Assembly (NCBI GenBank): GCA_017307855.1
Contig: JAFKGD010000004.1
Span: 62,001 to 126,000, forward strand
Source of the DNA: Burkholderiales bacterium
Lineage (GTDB): Bacteria; Pseudomonadota; Gammaproteobacteria; Burkholderiales; Burkholderiaceae_C
Direction: 5' to 3'
DNA length: 64,000 nt
The position numbers and the translations under genes were made by a program. Below the pieces are notes generated by a model, which searched no databases, had not been told where the DNA came from, and saw only the letters and a list, made by a program, of their open reading frames with translations. Below are positions 41,889 to 51,500 of the stretch, piece by piece (position 1 is the first letter of the stretch; each line of letters starts with the position of its first letter).

Positions 41889-43376
41889 TCAAGCGCGCTG
41901 GCGCACGCGAACGGCACGCACGGCCGGCTGCGATACGCCCACCTGCGCGAGCAGGTATTCGAGCAGCAGGCCCACGGGCCGACCGGTCGAGCCCTTGGCG
42001 GCGCCGCCCTTCCAGGCCGTTCCAGCGATATCCAGATGGGCCCAGGTCAGGCTGCCGGTGAAACGCTGCAGGAACTTGGCAGCGGTCACGGCGCCCGCCG
42101 CACGGCCGGCCACGTTGGCCACGTCGGCGAAATTGCTCTTCAGGCCCTCCGCGTACTCGTCGTCCAGCGGCATGCGCCAGCATGGGTCGAGCGCAACCTC
42201 GCCGGCCGCCTGCAATGCCGTGGCCAGGGCGTCGTTGGACGAAAACAGACCACTGCGCACGCCGCCCAGCGCGATCACGCAGGCGCCGGTGAGCGTGGCG
42301 ATGTCGATCACGGCCGCGGGCTTGAACCGCTCGGCATAGCTGAGCGCGTCGCAGAGGATCAGGCGCCCTTCGGCGTCGGTGTTGAGCACCTCGATGGTCT
42401 GGCCGCTCATGCTGGTGACCACGTCGCCCGGCTTGAGCGAGCGGCCATCGGGCATGTTCTCGCACGCCGGGATGAGGCCGATCACGTTCACGGCCGGCCG
42501 GATCTCGGACAGCGCCTTGAACACGCCGAGCACGCTGGCCGCACCGCACATGTCGAACTTCATCTCGTCCATTTCGGCCGCCGGCTTGATGGAGATGCCG
42601 CCGGTATCGAACGTGATGCCCTTGCCCACCAGCACGACGGGGGCTGCGGCCTTGGGTGCGCCCTGGTACTTGAGCACGATGAACCGCAGCGGTTCCTCGG
42701 AGCCTCTGGCCACGGCCATGAACGAGCCCATGCCGAGTTTGGCCACCTCGCGCGGGCCCAGCACTTCGCACTGCACGCCACTGCCGCGGCGCGCAAGGGA
42801 TTGCGCGGCGTCGGCCAGCAACGTGGGGGTGGCGTGGTTCGCCGGCCGGTTGCCCCATTCCTTGGCGAGTTCGACGCCGGCCACGGTGCCGCGCGCCTGG
42901 TCGAAGAACTGCTGCTGCGTCGCCGCGTCGGGCACACCGATCGTCACGCGCTCCAGCTTGCGGCCATCAGCCTTGCCCCGCGTGGTGGTGTAGACGTAGC
43001 TGGCGTCGGCTGCGGCCAGCACCGCGGCGCGCACGGCGCCAGCCGCGGGCGCGGCCGGGAACAGCACGGTGATCTTGCGCGCGGGGCTTCCCTTGAGCGA
43101 GCCGACCGCCGCAGCCACGGCCTGGCGCACCGATTTCGCCGAGCCGTCGCCAATGCCGGCCGCCAGCACGCGCGTGGCACCGAAGCCGGCCGGGCGATAG
43201 GCCGCCAGCAGCTTGCCGGCGCGCGGCTCGAAGTCCTGCGCCTTGACCGCATCGGACACCCAGCGCGAGAGCGCGTCGCGCCCGGGCTTGGACTCCAGCT
43301 GCACCAGCACGATGAGTGCATCGGTGCGCGAGGGGGCCGCATCGGCGGCCGAGAGGGTCTTGAGTTCGAAGTCCAT
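41889..43376 (-). CDS. pepA: Leucyl aminopeptidase PepA
   Basis: A 495-residue cytosolic M17 aminopeptidase. The C-terminal catalytic domain carries VGKGITFDTGGISIKPA, the dizinc-site KFDMCGAASVLG region and the signature NTDAEGRLILCDAL. The start at ATG 43376 fits the family N-terminus (MDFELKTL) and leaves only 25 nt to the divergent lptF start. It cleaves N-terminal residues from peptides; homologues also bind DNA. Confidence 0.95.
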   Translation of the reverse strand: MDFELKTLSAADAAPSRTDALIVLVQLESKPGRDALSRWVSDAVKAQDFEPRAGKLLAAYRPAGFGATRVLAAGIGDGSAKSVRQAVAAAVGSLKGSPARKITVLFPAAPAAGAVRAAVLAAADASYVYTTTRGKADGRKLERVTIGVPDAATQQQFFDQARGTVAGVELAKEWGNRPANHATPTLLADAAQSLARRGSGVQCEVLGPREVAKLGMGSFMAVARGSEEPLRFIVLKYQGAPKAAAPVVLVGKGITFDTGGISIKPAAEMDEMKFDMCGAASVLGVFKALSEIRPAVNVIGLIPACENMPDGRSLKPGDVVTSMSGQTIEVLNTDAEGRLILCDALSYAERFKPAAVIDIATLTGACVIALGGVRSGLFSSNDALATALQAAGEVALDPCWRMPLDDEYAEGLKSNFADVANVAGRAAGAVTAAKFLQRFTGSLTWAHLDIAGTAWKGGAAKGSTGRPVGLLLEYLLAQVGVSQPAVRAVRVRQRA

Positions 43377-43401
43377 AATCGCAGCTTTTCCTTCTCCGTC
43401 G

Positions 43402-44496
43402 ATGTTATTCCATTCCTCCGTACGCAAGGAGCTGGCCCGCACCTTCGGTGCGACGCTGGTGGTGCTGGTCACCATCGTCATGACGATGGTGCTGATCCGT
43501 ACGCTGGGCCAGGCCTCGCGCGGCTCCGTAGGACCGTCCGATGTGATGCTGGTGATGGGCTATACCGTGCTGGGTTACCTGCCCACCGTACTGTCGTTGA
43601 GCCTCTTCGTCGCCAGCGTCGGCACGCTCTCGCGCATGTACCGCGACAGCGAAGTGGTGATCTGGTTCGCTGCGGGGCGCGGCCTGGCAGGCTTTCTCTC
43701 GCCGTTGTTCCGCTTCTCATGGCCGATCCTGCTGGTGATCGCAGCGCTCGCGCTGGGCGCGTGGCCCTGGGCCAACCAGCAGACGCGCGAGATGCGCGAC
43801 CGCTATGAGCGGCGTGGCGACCTCGACCGCATCGCCCCCGGGCAGTTCCAGCAATCATCCAGCGGCTCGCGCGTGTTCTTCATCGACAGGGACGTGACCG
43901 ACGGGAACACGGGGAGCAACGTCTTCATTTCCGCCAACGAGCACGGGCGCCAGTCGGTCACGTCAGCCCGCTCGGGACGGGTGGACACGATCGATGAGCA
44001 GCGTTTCCTGCTGTTGCAGAGCGGCCAGCGGCTGGAGACCCGGGACGACGATCCCACGCTGCGCGTGAGCGAGTTCGAGGAATACGGCGTGCGCGTCGGC
44101 AGCGCCGCGGCTGCGCTGCAGGAAGGCTCGCCGGTGCGCGCGCGTTCGACAGCGCAATTGCTGCGCGAGCCGACTCCCCAGCACCTGGGCGAGCTGGCCT
44201 GGCGTCTCGGTCTGGCGCTGGCGGCGTTCAACTTCGTGGTGCTGGCCATCGCCGTCTCGAGCGTGAATCCGAGGGCCGGCCGCAGCGGCAACCTGGTGTT
44301 CGCGCTGTTCGCGTTCGTCGTGTACTTCAACCTGCTCAACATGGGCCAGAGCTGGATCGCCGCCGGACGCGTCGGCTTCCTGCCGTTCGTGGCAGGACTG
44401 CATGGCGGCGTGCTGTTGATGTCGCTGGCCTGGCTGTTCAAACGGCACAACAACTGGTCGCTGCTCGACGTACTGCGCCGCAGGAGCGCCGCATGA
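43402..44496 (+). CDS. lptF: LPS export ABC transporter permease LptF
   Basis: A 364-residue inner-membrane protein: three N-terminal and three C-terminal membrane segments around a periplasmic beta-jellyroll region. Marks include LARTFGATLVVLVTIVMTMV, SRMYRDSEVVIWFAAG and a C-terminal PRAGRSGNLVFA. It forms the LptB2FG extractor with LptG. Overlaps lptG by 4 nt. Confidence 0.95.
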   Translation: MLFHSSVRKELARTFGATLVVLVTIVMTMVLIRTLGQASRGSVGPSDVMLVMGYTVLGYLPTVLSLSLFVASVGTLSRMYRDSEVVIWFAAGRGLAGFLSPLFRFSWPILLVIAALALGAWPWANQQTREMRDRYERRGDLDRIAPGQFQQSSSGSRVFFIDRDVTDGNTGSNVFISANEHGRQSVTSARSGRVDTIDEQRFLLLQSGQRLETRDDDPTLRVSEFEEYGVRVGSAAAALQEGSPVRARSTAQLLREPTPQHLGELAWRLGLALAAFNFVVLAIAVSSVNPRAGRSGNLVFALFAFVVYFNLLNMGQSWIAAGRVGFLPFVAGLHGGVLLMSLAWLFKRHNNWSLLDVLRRRSAA

Positions 44497-45599
44497 GGAC
44501 GATCCGCCGTCTGATCTTCGGCGAGGTGCTGACGGCCATCGGCTTCGTCACGCTCGGCTTTCTCTCCCTGTTCTTCTTTTTCGACCTCGTGGACGAATTG
44601 CCGGCCATCGGGCAGTCCGGCGAGGAGGGCTACCAGCTCACGCACGCACTGGCTTATGTCGCGCTGCTGATCCCCAATCACCTGTACGAACTGCTGCCCA
44701 TCGCCGTGCTGATCGGCACCATCTTCGTGATGGCCCGCTTTGCCCAGAGCTCCGAATACACCATCCTGCGCACCAGCGGCCTGGGCCCCTGGCGTGCGCT
44801 GCGCACGTTGCTGGTGCTGGGGCTGTCATTCGTCGTGCTGACGTTCGCCGTGGGCGACTATCTGGCGCCCGCCGCCGACCGGATGGCGCAACTGGTGAAG
44901 GCACGCTACCAGGGGAATCTCACGCTCAGTCAGACCGGCGCCTGGCTCAAGGAAAAGCAGCAGCATGGCTCCTTCGCCGCCAATGTCGGCGCGCTGCGCG
45001 CCGATGGCGGCCTCCAGGACGTGCGCATCTTCGAATTCGACAACCGGGGTTTCCTGCGATCCACCACGCATGCACCGCAGGCGGTGTACGGGCCGGATGG
45101 CGCATGGATGCTCTCTGATGCCGAACGAACCGAGTTCAGCACCCGTGGCGAAGGCCCGGCGAACGTGGAGCGCCTGCATCTGCCCACCTACCGCTGGCCG
45201 ACCGAGATCACGGCAGAGATGATTTCTGTGGCGCTACTCAAGCCCGACCGAATGCGCACCCTCGACCTGTTCCAGTACATCCGCCATCTGGATGCCAACA
45301 ACCAGTCGGCCCAGCGCTACGAGATCGAGTTCTGGCGCAAGGTCTTTTATCCGCTCTCGTGCCTGGTGATGGTGGTGCTCGCCCTGCCCTTCGCCTATCT
45401 GCATTTCCGCTCGGGCGGCCTCACGGCCTACGTGTTCGCGGGCGTGATGATCGGCATCAGCTTCTTCCTGCTCAACAACGTGTTCGGCTACATCGGCAAC
45501 CTGCGCAACTGGTGGCCGTGGCTCACAGCGGCGGCGCCGGGAATGATCTATTCGCTGGTGTCGCTCGGCGCCTTCGGATGGCTGGTGTTGAGGCGCTAG
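44493..45599 (+). CDS. lptG: LPS export ABC transporter permease LptG
   Basis: A 368-residue partner of LptF with the same 3+3 membrane layout: RRLIFGEVLTAIGFVTLGFL at the start, FAQSSEYTILRTSGLGPWR as the coupling-helix region and FRSGGLTAYVFAGVMIGI late in the protein. The ATG overlaps the lptF stop (ATGA). Required for moving LPS to the outer membrane. Confidence 0.95.
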   Translation: MRTIRRLIFGEVLTAIGFVTLGFLSLFFFFDLVDELPAIGQSGEEGYQLTHALAYVALLIPNHLYELLPIAVLIGTIFVMARFAQSSEYTILRTSGLGPWRALRTLLVLGLSFVVLTFAVGDYLAPAADRMAQLVKARYQGNLTLSQTGAWLKEKQQHGSFAANVGALRADGGLQDVRIFEFDNRGFLRSTTHAPQAVYGPDGAWMLSDAERTEFSTRGEGPANVERLHLPTYRWPTEITAEMISVALLKPDRMRTLDLFQYIRHLDANNQSAQRYEIEFWRKVFYPLSCLVMVVLALPFAYLHFRSGGLTAYVFAGVMIGISFFLLNNVFGYIGNLRNWWPWLTAAAPGMIYSLVSLGAFGWLVLRR

Positions 45600-45603
45600 C
45601 CAC

Positions 45604-45981
45604 ATGACCGCATCCACCGCCCGGGCAGACGGGCTGATCCTCTTCGGGCATGGTTCGCGCGACGCAGGCTGGCACGCGCCCATGCAGGCCGTCGCCCGCC
45701 GCGTTGCCGAGCTCGAACCCGGGCTGCAGGTGATCTGCGCCTATCTGGAGCTCACGTCACCCGACCTGCCCACCGCGGCCGCGACCCTGGCTGCGGGCGG
45801 CGTGCGTACGATTCGCGTGCTGCCGCTCTTCCTGGGAATGGGCCGCCATGCGCGCGAGGACCTGCCCGGGCTGGTGGAATCTGTGCGCAGCCAGTGGCCG
45901 GACATACGCTTTGACCTTCGGCCGGCGGTGGGCACAGACCGACGGGTGACAGACCTTCTGGCGGCTCTGGCCCTCGAGTGA
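45604..45981 (+). CDS. CbiX-type sirohydrochlorin chelatase, short form
   Basis: A 125-residue single-domain chelatase of the CbiX(S)/SirB type. HGSRD near the start and MGRHAREDLP carry the metal-binding His residues. It inserts Fe or Co into sirohydrochlorin for siroheme or cobalamin. It starts 4 nt after lptG; the CysB-like regulator downstream suggests a siroheme/sulfur assimilation role. Confidence 0.9.
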   Translation: MTASTARADGLILFGHGSRDAGWHAPMQAVARRVAELEPGLQVICAYLELTSPDLPTAAATLAAGGVRTIRVLPLFLGMGRHAREDLPGLVESVRSQWPDIRFDLRPAVGTDRRVTDLLAALALE

Positions 45982-46052
45982 AGACCCCCCGGCCCGCCGC
46001 GGCCCTTAGATTTGTGCTGCATAATGATCAAGTTCATTAGCTTCAAATCAAT

Positions 46053-46994
46053 ATGAATCTCCATCAGTTCCGGTTCGTGCAGGAGGCCGTACGGCGCAAC
46101 CTCAACCTGACGGAGGCCGCCAAGGCGCTGCACACCTCGCAACCCGGGGTGTCCAAGGCGATCATCGAACTGGAAGAAGAGCTGGGCGTCGAGATCTTCG
46201 CGCGTCATGGCAAGCGCCTCAAACGCGTGACCGAGCCCGGCGAGCACGTGCTCAAAAGCATCGAACTCATCATGCGCGAGGTGGGCAACCTCAAGCGCAT
46301 CGGCGAGCAGTTCAGCGCCCAGGACAGCGGCACCCTCTCCATCGCCACCACTCACACGCAGGCGCGCTACGTCCTGCCCGTGCCCGTCGCGCAGTTGCGC
46401 GAGGCCTATCCCAAGGTCAACGTGAGCCTGCACCAGGGCTCGCCCGATCAGGTTGCGCGCATGGTGATCGACGAAGTGGCCGAGATCGGCATCGCCACCG
46501 AGTCCCTGGCCGACTACTCCGAGCTGGTCACTCTGCCCTGCTACGAATGGCAGCACGCCCTGGTGGTACCTCGCGACCATCCGCTCGCGCAATCCGAGCG
46601 GCTCACGCTCGAAGACCTCGCGGCCGAGCCGATCATCACGTACCACCCCTCCTTCACAGGCCGCACGCGCATCGACCAGGCCTTCGCCGCCAAGAAGCTG
46701 TCACCGCGCATCGCGCTCGAGGCCATCGACTCGGACGTGATCAAGACCTACGTGCGGCTCGGCCTGGGCCTGGGCATCGTGGCCGAGATGGCCGTACGCG
46801 ATGAAACCAACAGCGATCTCGTCGTACGCCCGCTGGGCCACCTCATCGGCACCAATGTGGCGCGCGTGGCTTTCAAGAAAGGCGCCTACCTGCGCAATTT
46901 CGTGTTCCGCTTCGCCGAACTGCTGAGCGACCGGCTCGACCGCAACCTCATTGGCAAAGCGCTTTCCGGCCACGCGTCGGACTACGACCTATGA
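46053..46994 (+). CDS. CysB-family LysR-type regulator
   Basis: A 313-residue LysR protein of the CysB/Cbl branch: MNLHQFRFVQEAVRRNLNLT, HTSQPGVSKAIIELEEELG (helix-turn-helix about 30-48) and GDSDVIKTYVRLGLGLGI-like (here IDSDVIKTYVRLGLGLGIV) near the co-inducer site. It controls sulfur assimilation in relatives, with O-acetylserine or sulfate as signals. Whether it is CysB or Cbl cannot be decided here. Overlaps the following aminotransferase by 4 nt. Confidence 0.92.
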   Translation: MNLHQFRFVQEAVRRNLNLTEAAKALHTSQPGVSKAIIELEEELGVEIFARHGKRLKRVTEPGEHVLKSIELIMREVGNLKRIGEQFSAQDSGTLSIATTHTQARYVLPVPVAQLREAYPKVNVSLHQGSPDQVARMVIDEVAEIGIATESLADYSELVTLPCYEWQHALVVPRDHPLAQSERLTLEDLAAEPIITYHPSFTGRTRIDQAFAAKKLSPRIALEAIDSDVIKTYVRLGLGLGIVAEMAVRDETNSDLVVRPLGHLIGTNVARVAFKKGAYLRNFVFRFAELLSDRLDRNLIGKALSGHASDYDL

Positions 46995-48175
46995 ATGCAT
47001 CCACGGCCGCGGCACGCACGCCGCCACTGCAGACCAAGTTCCCCACCATCGGCACCACCATCTTCACGGTGATGTCGCAGCTCGCCGCCGAGACAGGTGC
47101 GGTCAACCTGGGCCAGGGCTTCCCCGATTTCGACTGCGACCCGAAGCTGGTGGCCGCCGTGGCCGAGGCCATGGCCCGCGGCCTGAACCAGTACCCACCC
47201 ATGACGGGGGCCGCGCCGCTGCGCGAGGCCATCGCCGCCAAGATCGAAGCGCTCTACGGACGCCGCTACGACGCCGCCGCCGAAATCACTGTCACGGCCG
47301 GCGCCACCCAGGCCATCATCACAGCCATCCTGTCAGTGGTGCGGCCCGGCGACGAAGTCATCGTGCTCGACCCGTGCTACGACAGCTATGTGCCCAACAT
47401 TGAGCTGGCCGGAGGCCGCGCCGTGCGGGTGCCGCTCGTGCCCGGCACCTTCCGGCCCGACTTCGACCGCATCGCCGCGGCCATCGGCCCGAAGACGCGC
47501 GCCCTCGTCGTCAACACGCCGCACAACCCCAGCGGCACGGTCTGGATCGCAGACGAGATGCGAAGGCTCGAAGAGCTGCTGGCGCCCACCGACGTCCTGC
47601 TCATCAGCGACGAGGTCTACGAGCACATGGTGTTCGATGGCCAGGCGCACCAGAGCGCGGCGCGCTTTCCCGGCCTGGCGGCGCGCGCCTTCATCGTGTC
47701 GAGCTTCGGCAAGACTTACCACGTCACGGGGTGGAAGGTGGGCTTCGTTGCCGCCCCGTCCGCGCTGTCGGCCGAATTCCGCAAGGTCCACCAGTTCAAC
47801 GTGTTCACCGTGAACACGCCCGTGCAGCACGGGCTGGCGCACTACATGGCCGATCCGGCGCCCTACCTGGAACTGCCGGCCTTCTACCAGCGCAAGCGCG
47901 ACCTGTTCCGCGCGGGGCTGGCCGGCACGCGCCTGCGCCTGTTGCCGGGCGAAGGCACGTACTTCCAGTGCGTGGACATCTCGGGCCTGGCCGTGCCCGA
48001 GGCCCGACTGCCCGAGGCCGATTTCTGCCAGTGGCTCACGCGCGAGATCGGCGTCGCGGCCATCCCGTTGTCGGCCTTCTATGGCGACGGCTTCGACCAG
48101 CGCGTGGTCCGCTTCTGCTTCGCCAAGAAGGACGACACGCTGCGCGCCGCGCTGGAGCGCCTGGCACGGCTTTGA
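46991..48175 (+). CDS. PLP-dependent aminotransferase (methionine/YbdL-like)
   Basis: A 394-residue class I/II aminotransferase. The PLP Lys lies in SSFGKTYHVTGWKVGF (about residue 240); NTPHNPSGTVW, ISDEVYEHMVFDG and the final RVVRFCFAKKDDTL Arg segment are family marks of the kynurenine/methionine aminotransferase group. Coupling to a CysB-type regulator fits methionine or sulfur amino acid metabolism; kynurenine aminotransferase activity is an alternative. Confidence 0.92.
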   Translation: MNASTAAARTPPLQTKFPTIGTTIFTVMSQLAAETGAVNLGQGFPDFDCDPKLVAAVAEAMARGLNQYPPMTGAAPLREAIAAKIEALYGRRYDAAAEITVTAGATQAIITAILSVVRPGDEVIVLDPCYDSYVPNIELAGGRAVRVPLVPGTFRPDFDRIAAAIGPKTRALVVNTPHNPSGTVWIADEMRRLEELLAPTDVLLISDEVYEHMVFDGQAHQSAARFPGLAARAFIVSSFGKTYHVTGWKVGFVAAPSALSAEFRKVHQFNVFTVNTPVQHGLAHYMADPAPYLELPAFYQRKRDLFRAGLAGTRLRLLPGEGTYFQCVDISGLAVPEARLPEADFCQWLTREIGVAAIPLSAFYGDGFDQRVVRFCFAKKDDTLRAALERLARL

Positions 48176-48293
48176 GCGCACGCGCATCGGGACCGATGTA
48201 AGACTGGCCCCACAGTGGTTCACGTCTTCCGCCGTCTCGCAGCAGACGCCGTATCGGGAACCATTGGCACATCACAACCCGAGGAGTGCATCA

Positions 48294-48452
48294 ATGTCGA
48301 TCTCGTTCATTCTCATCATCATCCTGCTGCTGATCCTGATCGGTGCGCTGCCGACCTGGGGCCACAGCCGCAACTGGGGCTACGGCCCGAGCGGCGGCAT
48401 CGGCCTCGTGCTGGTGGTGCTGCTGATCCTGGCTCTCATGGGTCGGATCTGA
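48294..48452 (+). CDS. DUF3309-family small membrane protein
   Basis: A 52-residue protein with two hydrophobic segments (SFILIIILLLILIGALP and GLVLVVLLILALMG) joined by the conserved WGHSRNWGYGPSGG loop. GAGGAG lies 8 nt upstream of the ATG at 48294. The function of the family is unknown. It is monocistronic and ends before a strong terminator. Confidence 0.88.
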   Translation: MSISFILIIILLLILIGALPTWGHSRNWGYGPSGGIGLVLVVLLILALMGRI

Positions 48453-48476
48453 CGCGGCGGCCCTGGCGGCCGCATG

Positions 48477-48506
48477 AAAACGGGGCGCCTTCGGGCGCCC
48501 CGTTTT
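48477..48506. terminator. Bidirectional terminator with UUCG loop
   Basis: AAAACGGGGCGCC-TTCG-GGCGCCCCGTTTT (in two halves): 9-bp GC stem extended by A:T pairs, between the convergent DUF3309 gene and hrpA. Confidence 0.95.
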
Positions 48507-48528
48507 CATTGGGTGGCCGGCTCCCGGC

Positions 48529-51500
48529 TCAGCGGTGGATCAGCGCCCAGGCCTTGTCCAGCCGCTTGATGCTCACAGGCTGCGGCGTGCGCAGTTCCTG
48601 CGCGAACAGGCTCACGCGCAGCTCCTCCAGCAGCCAGCGGAACTCGTTCATGCGTTCGTCGACGGCGCCCTTGCGCTCGGCCACCAGGCGCCAGTAGCGC
48701 TGCTCCTGCGGGCGCAGCTCGGCCAGCCGGGTGGCATCACGTGCGGCATCGGAGCGCAGCTTGTCCAGCCGCAGCACGATGGCCTTGAGATAGCGCGGCA
48801 GGTGCTGCAGTTGCGCCCACGGCGTATCGGCCAGAAAACGCTTGCCGATAAGCCTGACCAGCTGCTGCTGCGCATCGGCCGTCGCGTCGGGGTGACCACG
48901 CGTGTCCTTGATCTTGCGCACCGCCGCCGCGTATTCCAACAGCACGGTGCCCGCGAGCCGCGCCACCTCGTTGGCGATCAGCGTGAGCCGGCCCCGGCCT
49001 TCTTCCACGCGACGCTTGAACGACGCCTCGTCGGTGGGCAGCGGGTCGAGCAGGAACGCCCGGTCCAGCGCCACGTCGATGATCTGGCCGCGCAGTTCCT
49101 CGCTGGTGCCCAGCGGCATGAAGGCCACCGCCATCTTCTGCAGCTCGGGGATGTTCTTCTCCAGGTACTTGAGCGCGTCGCGGATCTGCAGCGCGAACAG
49201 GCGGCGCAGGCCGGCGCGGTGCTTCGCCGCCGCGACCTCGGGCTCGTCGAACACCTCCTGCACGACCGCATCGCCCTCGTCCACCAGGGCGGGAAAACCC
49301 ACCAGCGTCTGGCCGCCCTTGCGGATCTCCATCAGCTCGGGCCACTCGCCGAAGGTCCAGGTGGTGGAGCGCTGCGGCGCCTGCACGGCCGCAGCGGGCG
49401 GCGGCGCCGGTGCGCGTTGACGCTGGCCGGGCTGCGGCGCCACGGCCGGGGACGGCGCGCTGGCGGTCGTGTGGCCCGGCGTCGGCGCTGCGGCCACCTT
49501 CATCCCGGCCAGCGCCTGGAAGGCACCGCGCGCCTGCGCGCCGAGCTCGGCCTTGAGCGCGCCGACGTTGCGCCCCGTGCCCAGCTGGCGCCCATGCTCG
49601 TCCACCACGCGCAGATTCATGAACAGGTGCGGGCTCAGCATGTCGAGCTTGAAGTCGTTGCGCTTCACGTCGAGGCTGGTGGCGTCGCGCACACGCTTGA
49701 GAAGCGCATCGGTGAGCGCGCCCCGGCCGAAGACCTCCGGCTCGCCGAGTTCGGTCGCCAGCCGCGCGGCCGATTCGGGCAACGGCACGAAGCGCGAACG
49801 GGGCTTCTGCGGCAGGCTTTTCAGCAGCGCGTGAATCTTGTCCTTCAGCATGCCCGGCACCAGCCACTCGCAGCGCTCTTCGCTCACCTGGTTGAGCACG
49901 AACAGCGGCACGGTGGCCGTGACGCCGTCACGCGCGTCGCCGGGTTCGTGCAGGTAGGTGGCAGCACAGTCCACGCCACCCAGGCGCAAGGTGCGCGGAA
50001 ACGCATCTGTGGTGATACCCGCCGCCTCATGGCGCATCAGTTCGTCGCGTGTGAGCTGCAGCAGCTTCGGCTGGCGCACGCTCTCGGCACGGAACCAGGT
50101 TTCGAACAGGTGGCCGTTGAACACGTCGGGCGGCACGAACTTGTCGTAGAAGGCGTAGATCAGCTCATCGTCCACCAGCACGTCCTGCCGGCGCGACTTG
50201 TGCTCGATCTCCTCCACCTGCCGGATCAGGCGACGGTTGGCGGCCAGGAACGGCAGCTTCGTGTCCCAATCGCCGGCCACCAGCGCCTCGCGGATGAACA
50301 CCTCGCGCGCTCCCTGCGGATCGATGCGCCCGAAGCCCACCCGGCGCCCGCTGTACACCACCAGGCCATACAGCGTGGCACGCTCCAGCGCCACCACCTC
50401 GGCCGACTTCTTCTCCCAGTGCGGGTCGAGCAACTGCTTCTTCAGCAAGTGGCCCCCGATCTGCTCGATCCACTGCGGCTCGATGCCCGCGATGCCGCGG
50501 CCGAAGAGGCGCGTGGTTTCCACCAGCTCGGCCACCACGATCCAGCGGCCCGGCTTCTTCGAAAGGTGCGCGCCCGGATGGCGATGGAACTTGATGCCGC
50601 GCGCGCCCAGGTAGACCTCTTCGTCATCGACCTTGCAGCCGACGTTGCCCAGCAGGCCCGAGAGCATCGACAGGTGCAGCTGCTCATAGCTGGCCGGCGT
50701 GCCGCCGACTCGCCACTTGTGCTCGGCGACCACCGACGCCAGCTGCGAATGGATGTCGCGCCACTCGCGCACGCGGCGCACGTTGACGAAGTTCTGCCGC
50801 AGCAGCGATTCGTACTGGCGATTGGAGAGCTTGTGCGTCTCACCGTGTCCGCCGCGCGCTTCGTGGATCCACTTCCACAACTTGAGGTAGCCGCTGAACT
50901 CGCTCCTCTCGTCGTCGAACTTCTTGTGGGCCGCGTCGGCCTGCTGCTGGGCGTCCATCGGCCGGTCGCGCACATCCTGCACCGACAGCGCTGAAGCGAT
51001 GACCAGCACTTCTTCCAGGGCGTTGCGCTGGCGCGCCTCGAGGATCATGCGGCCCACGCGCGGATCGAGCGGCAGGCGCGCGAGCTCCGCGCCCAGCGGC
51101 GTGAGCTCGTTGGCGTCGTCCACCGCGCCCAGTTCGCCCAGCAGTTGGTAGCCGTCGGCGATGGCGCGGCCCGAGGGCGCCTCGATGAAGGGGAAGTCTT
51201 CCACCGCACCCAGGTGCAGCGACTTCATGCGCAGGATGACGCCCGCCAGCGACGAGCGCAGGATTTCGGGATCAGTGAAGCGCGGCCGGCTGGCGAAATC
51301 CTTCTCGTCGTACAGGCGGATGCAGATGCCGTCGGCCACACGGCCGCAACGGCCGGCGCGCTGGTTGGCGGCCGCCTGGCTGACGGGCTCCACCAGCAAC
51401 TGCTCCACCTTGCTGCGGAAGCTGTAGCGTTTGACGCGCGCCGTTCCGGCGTCGATCACGTAACGGATGCCGGGCACGGTGAGCGAGGTTTCGGCCACGT

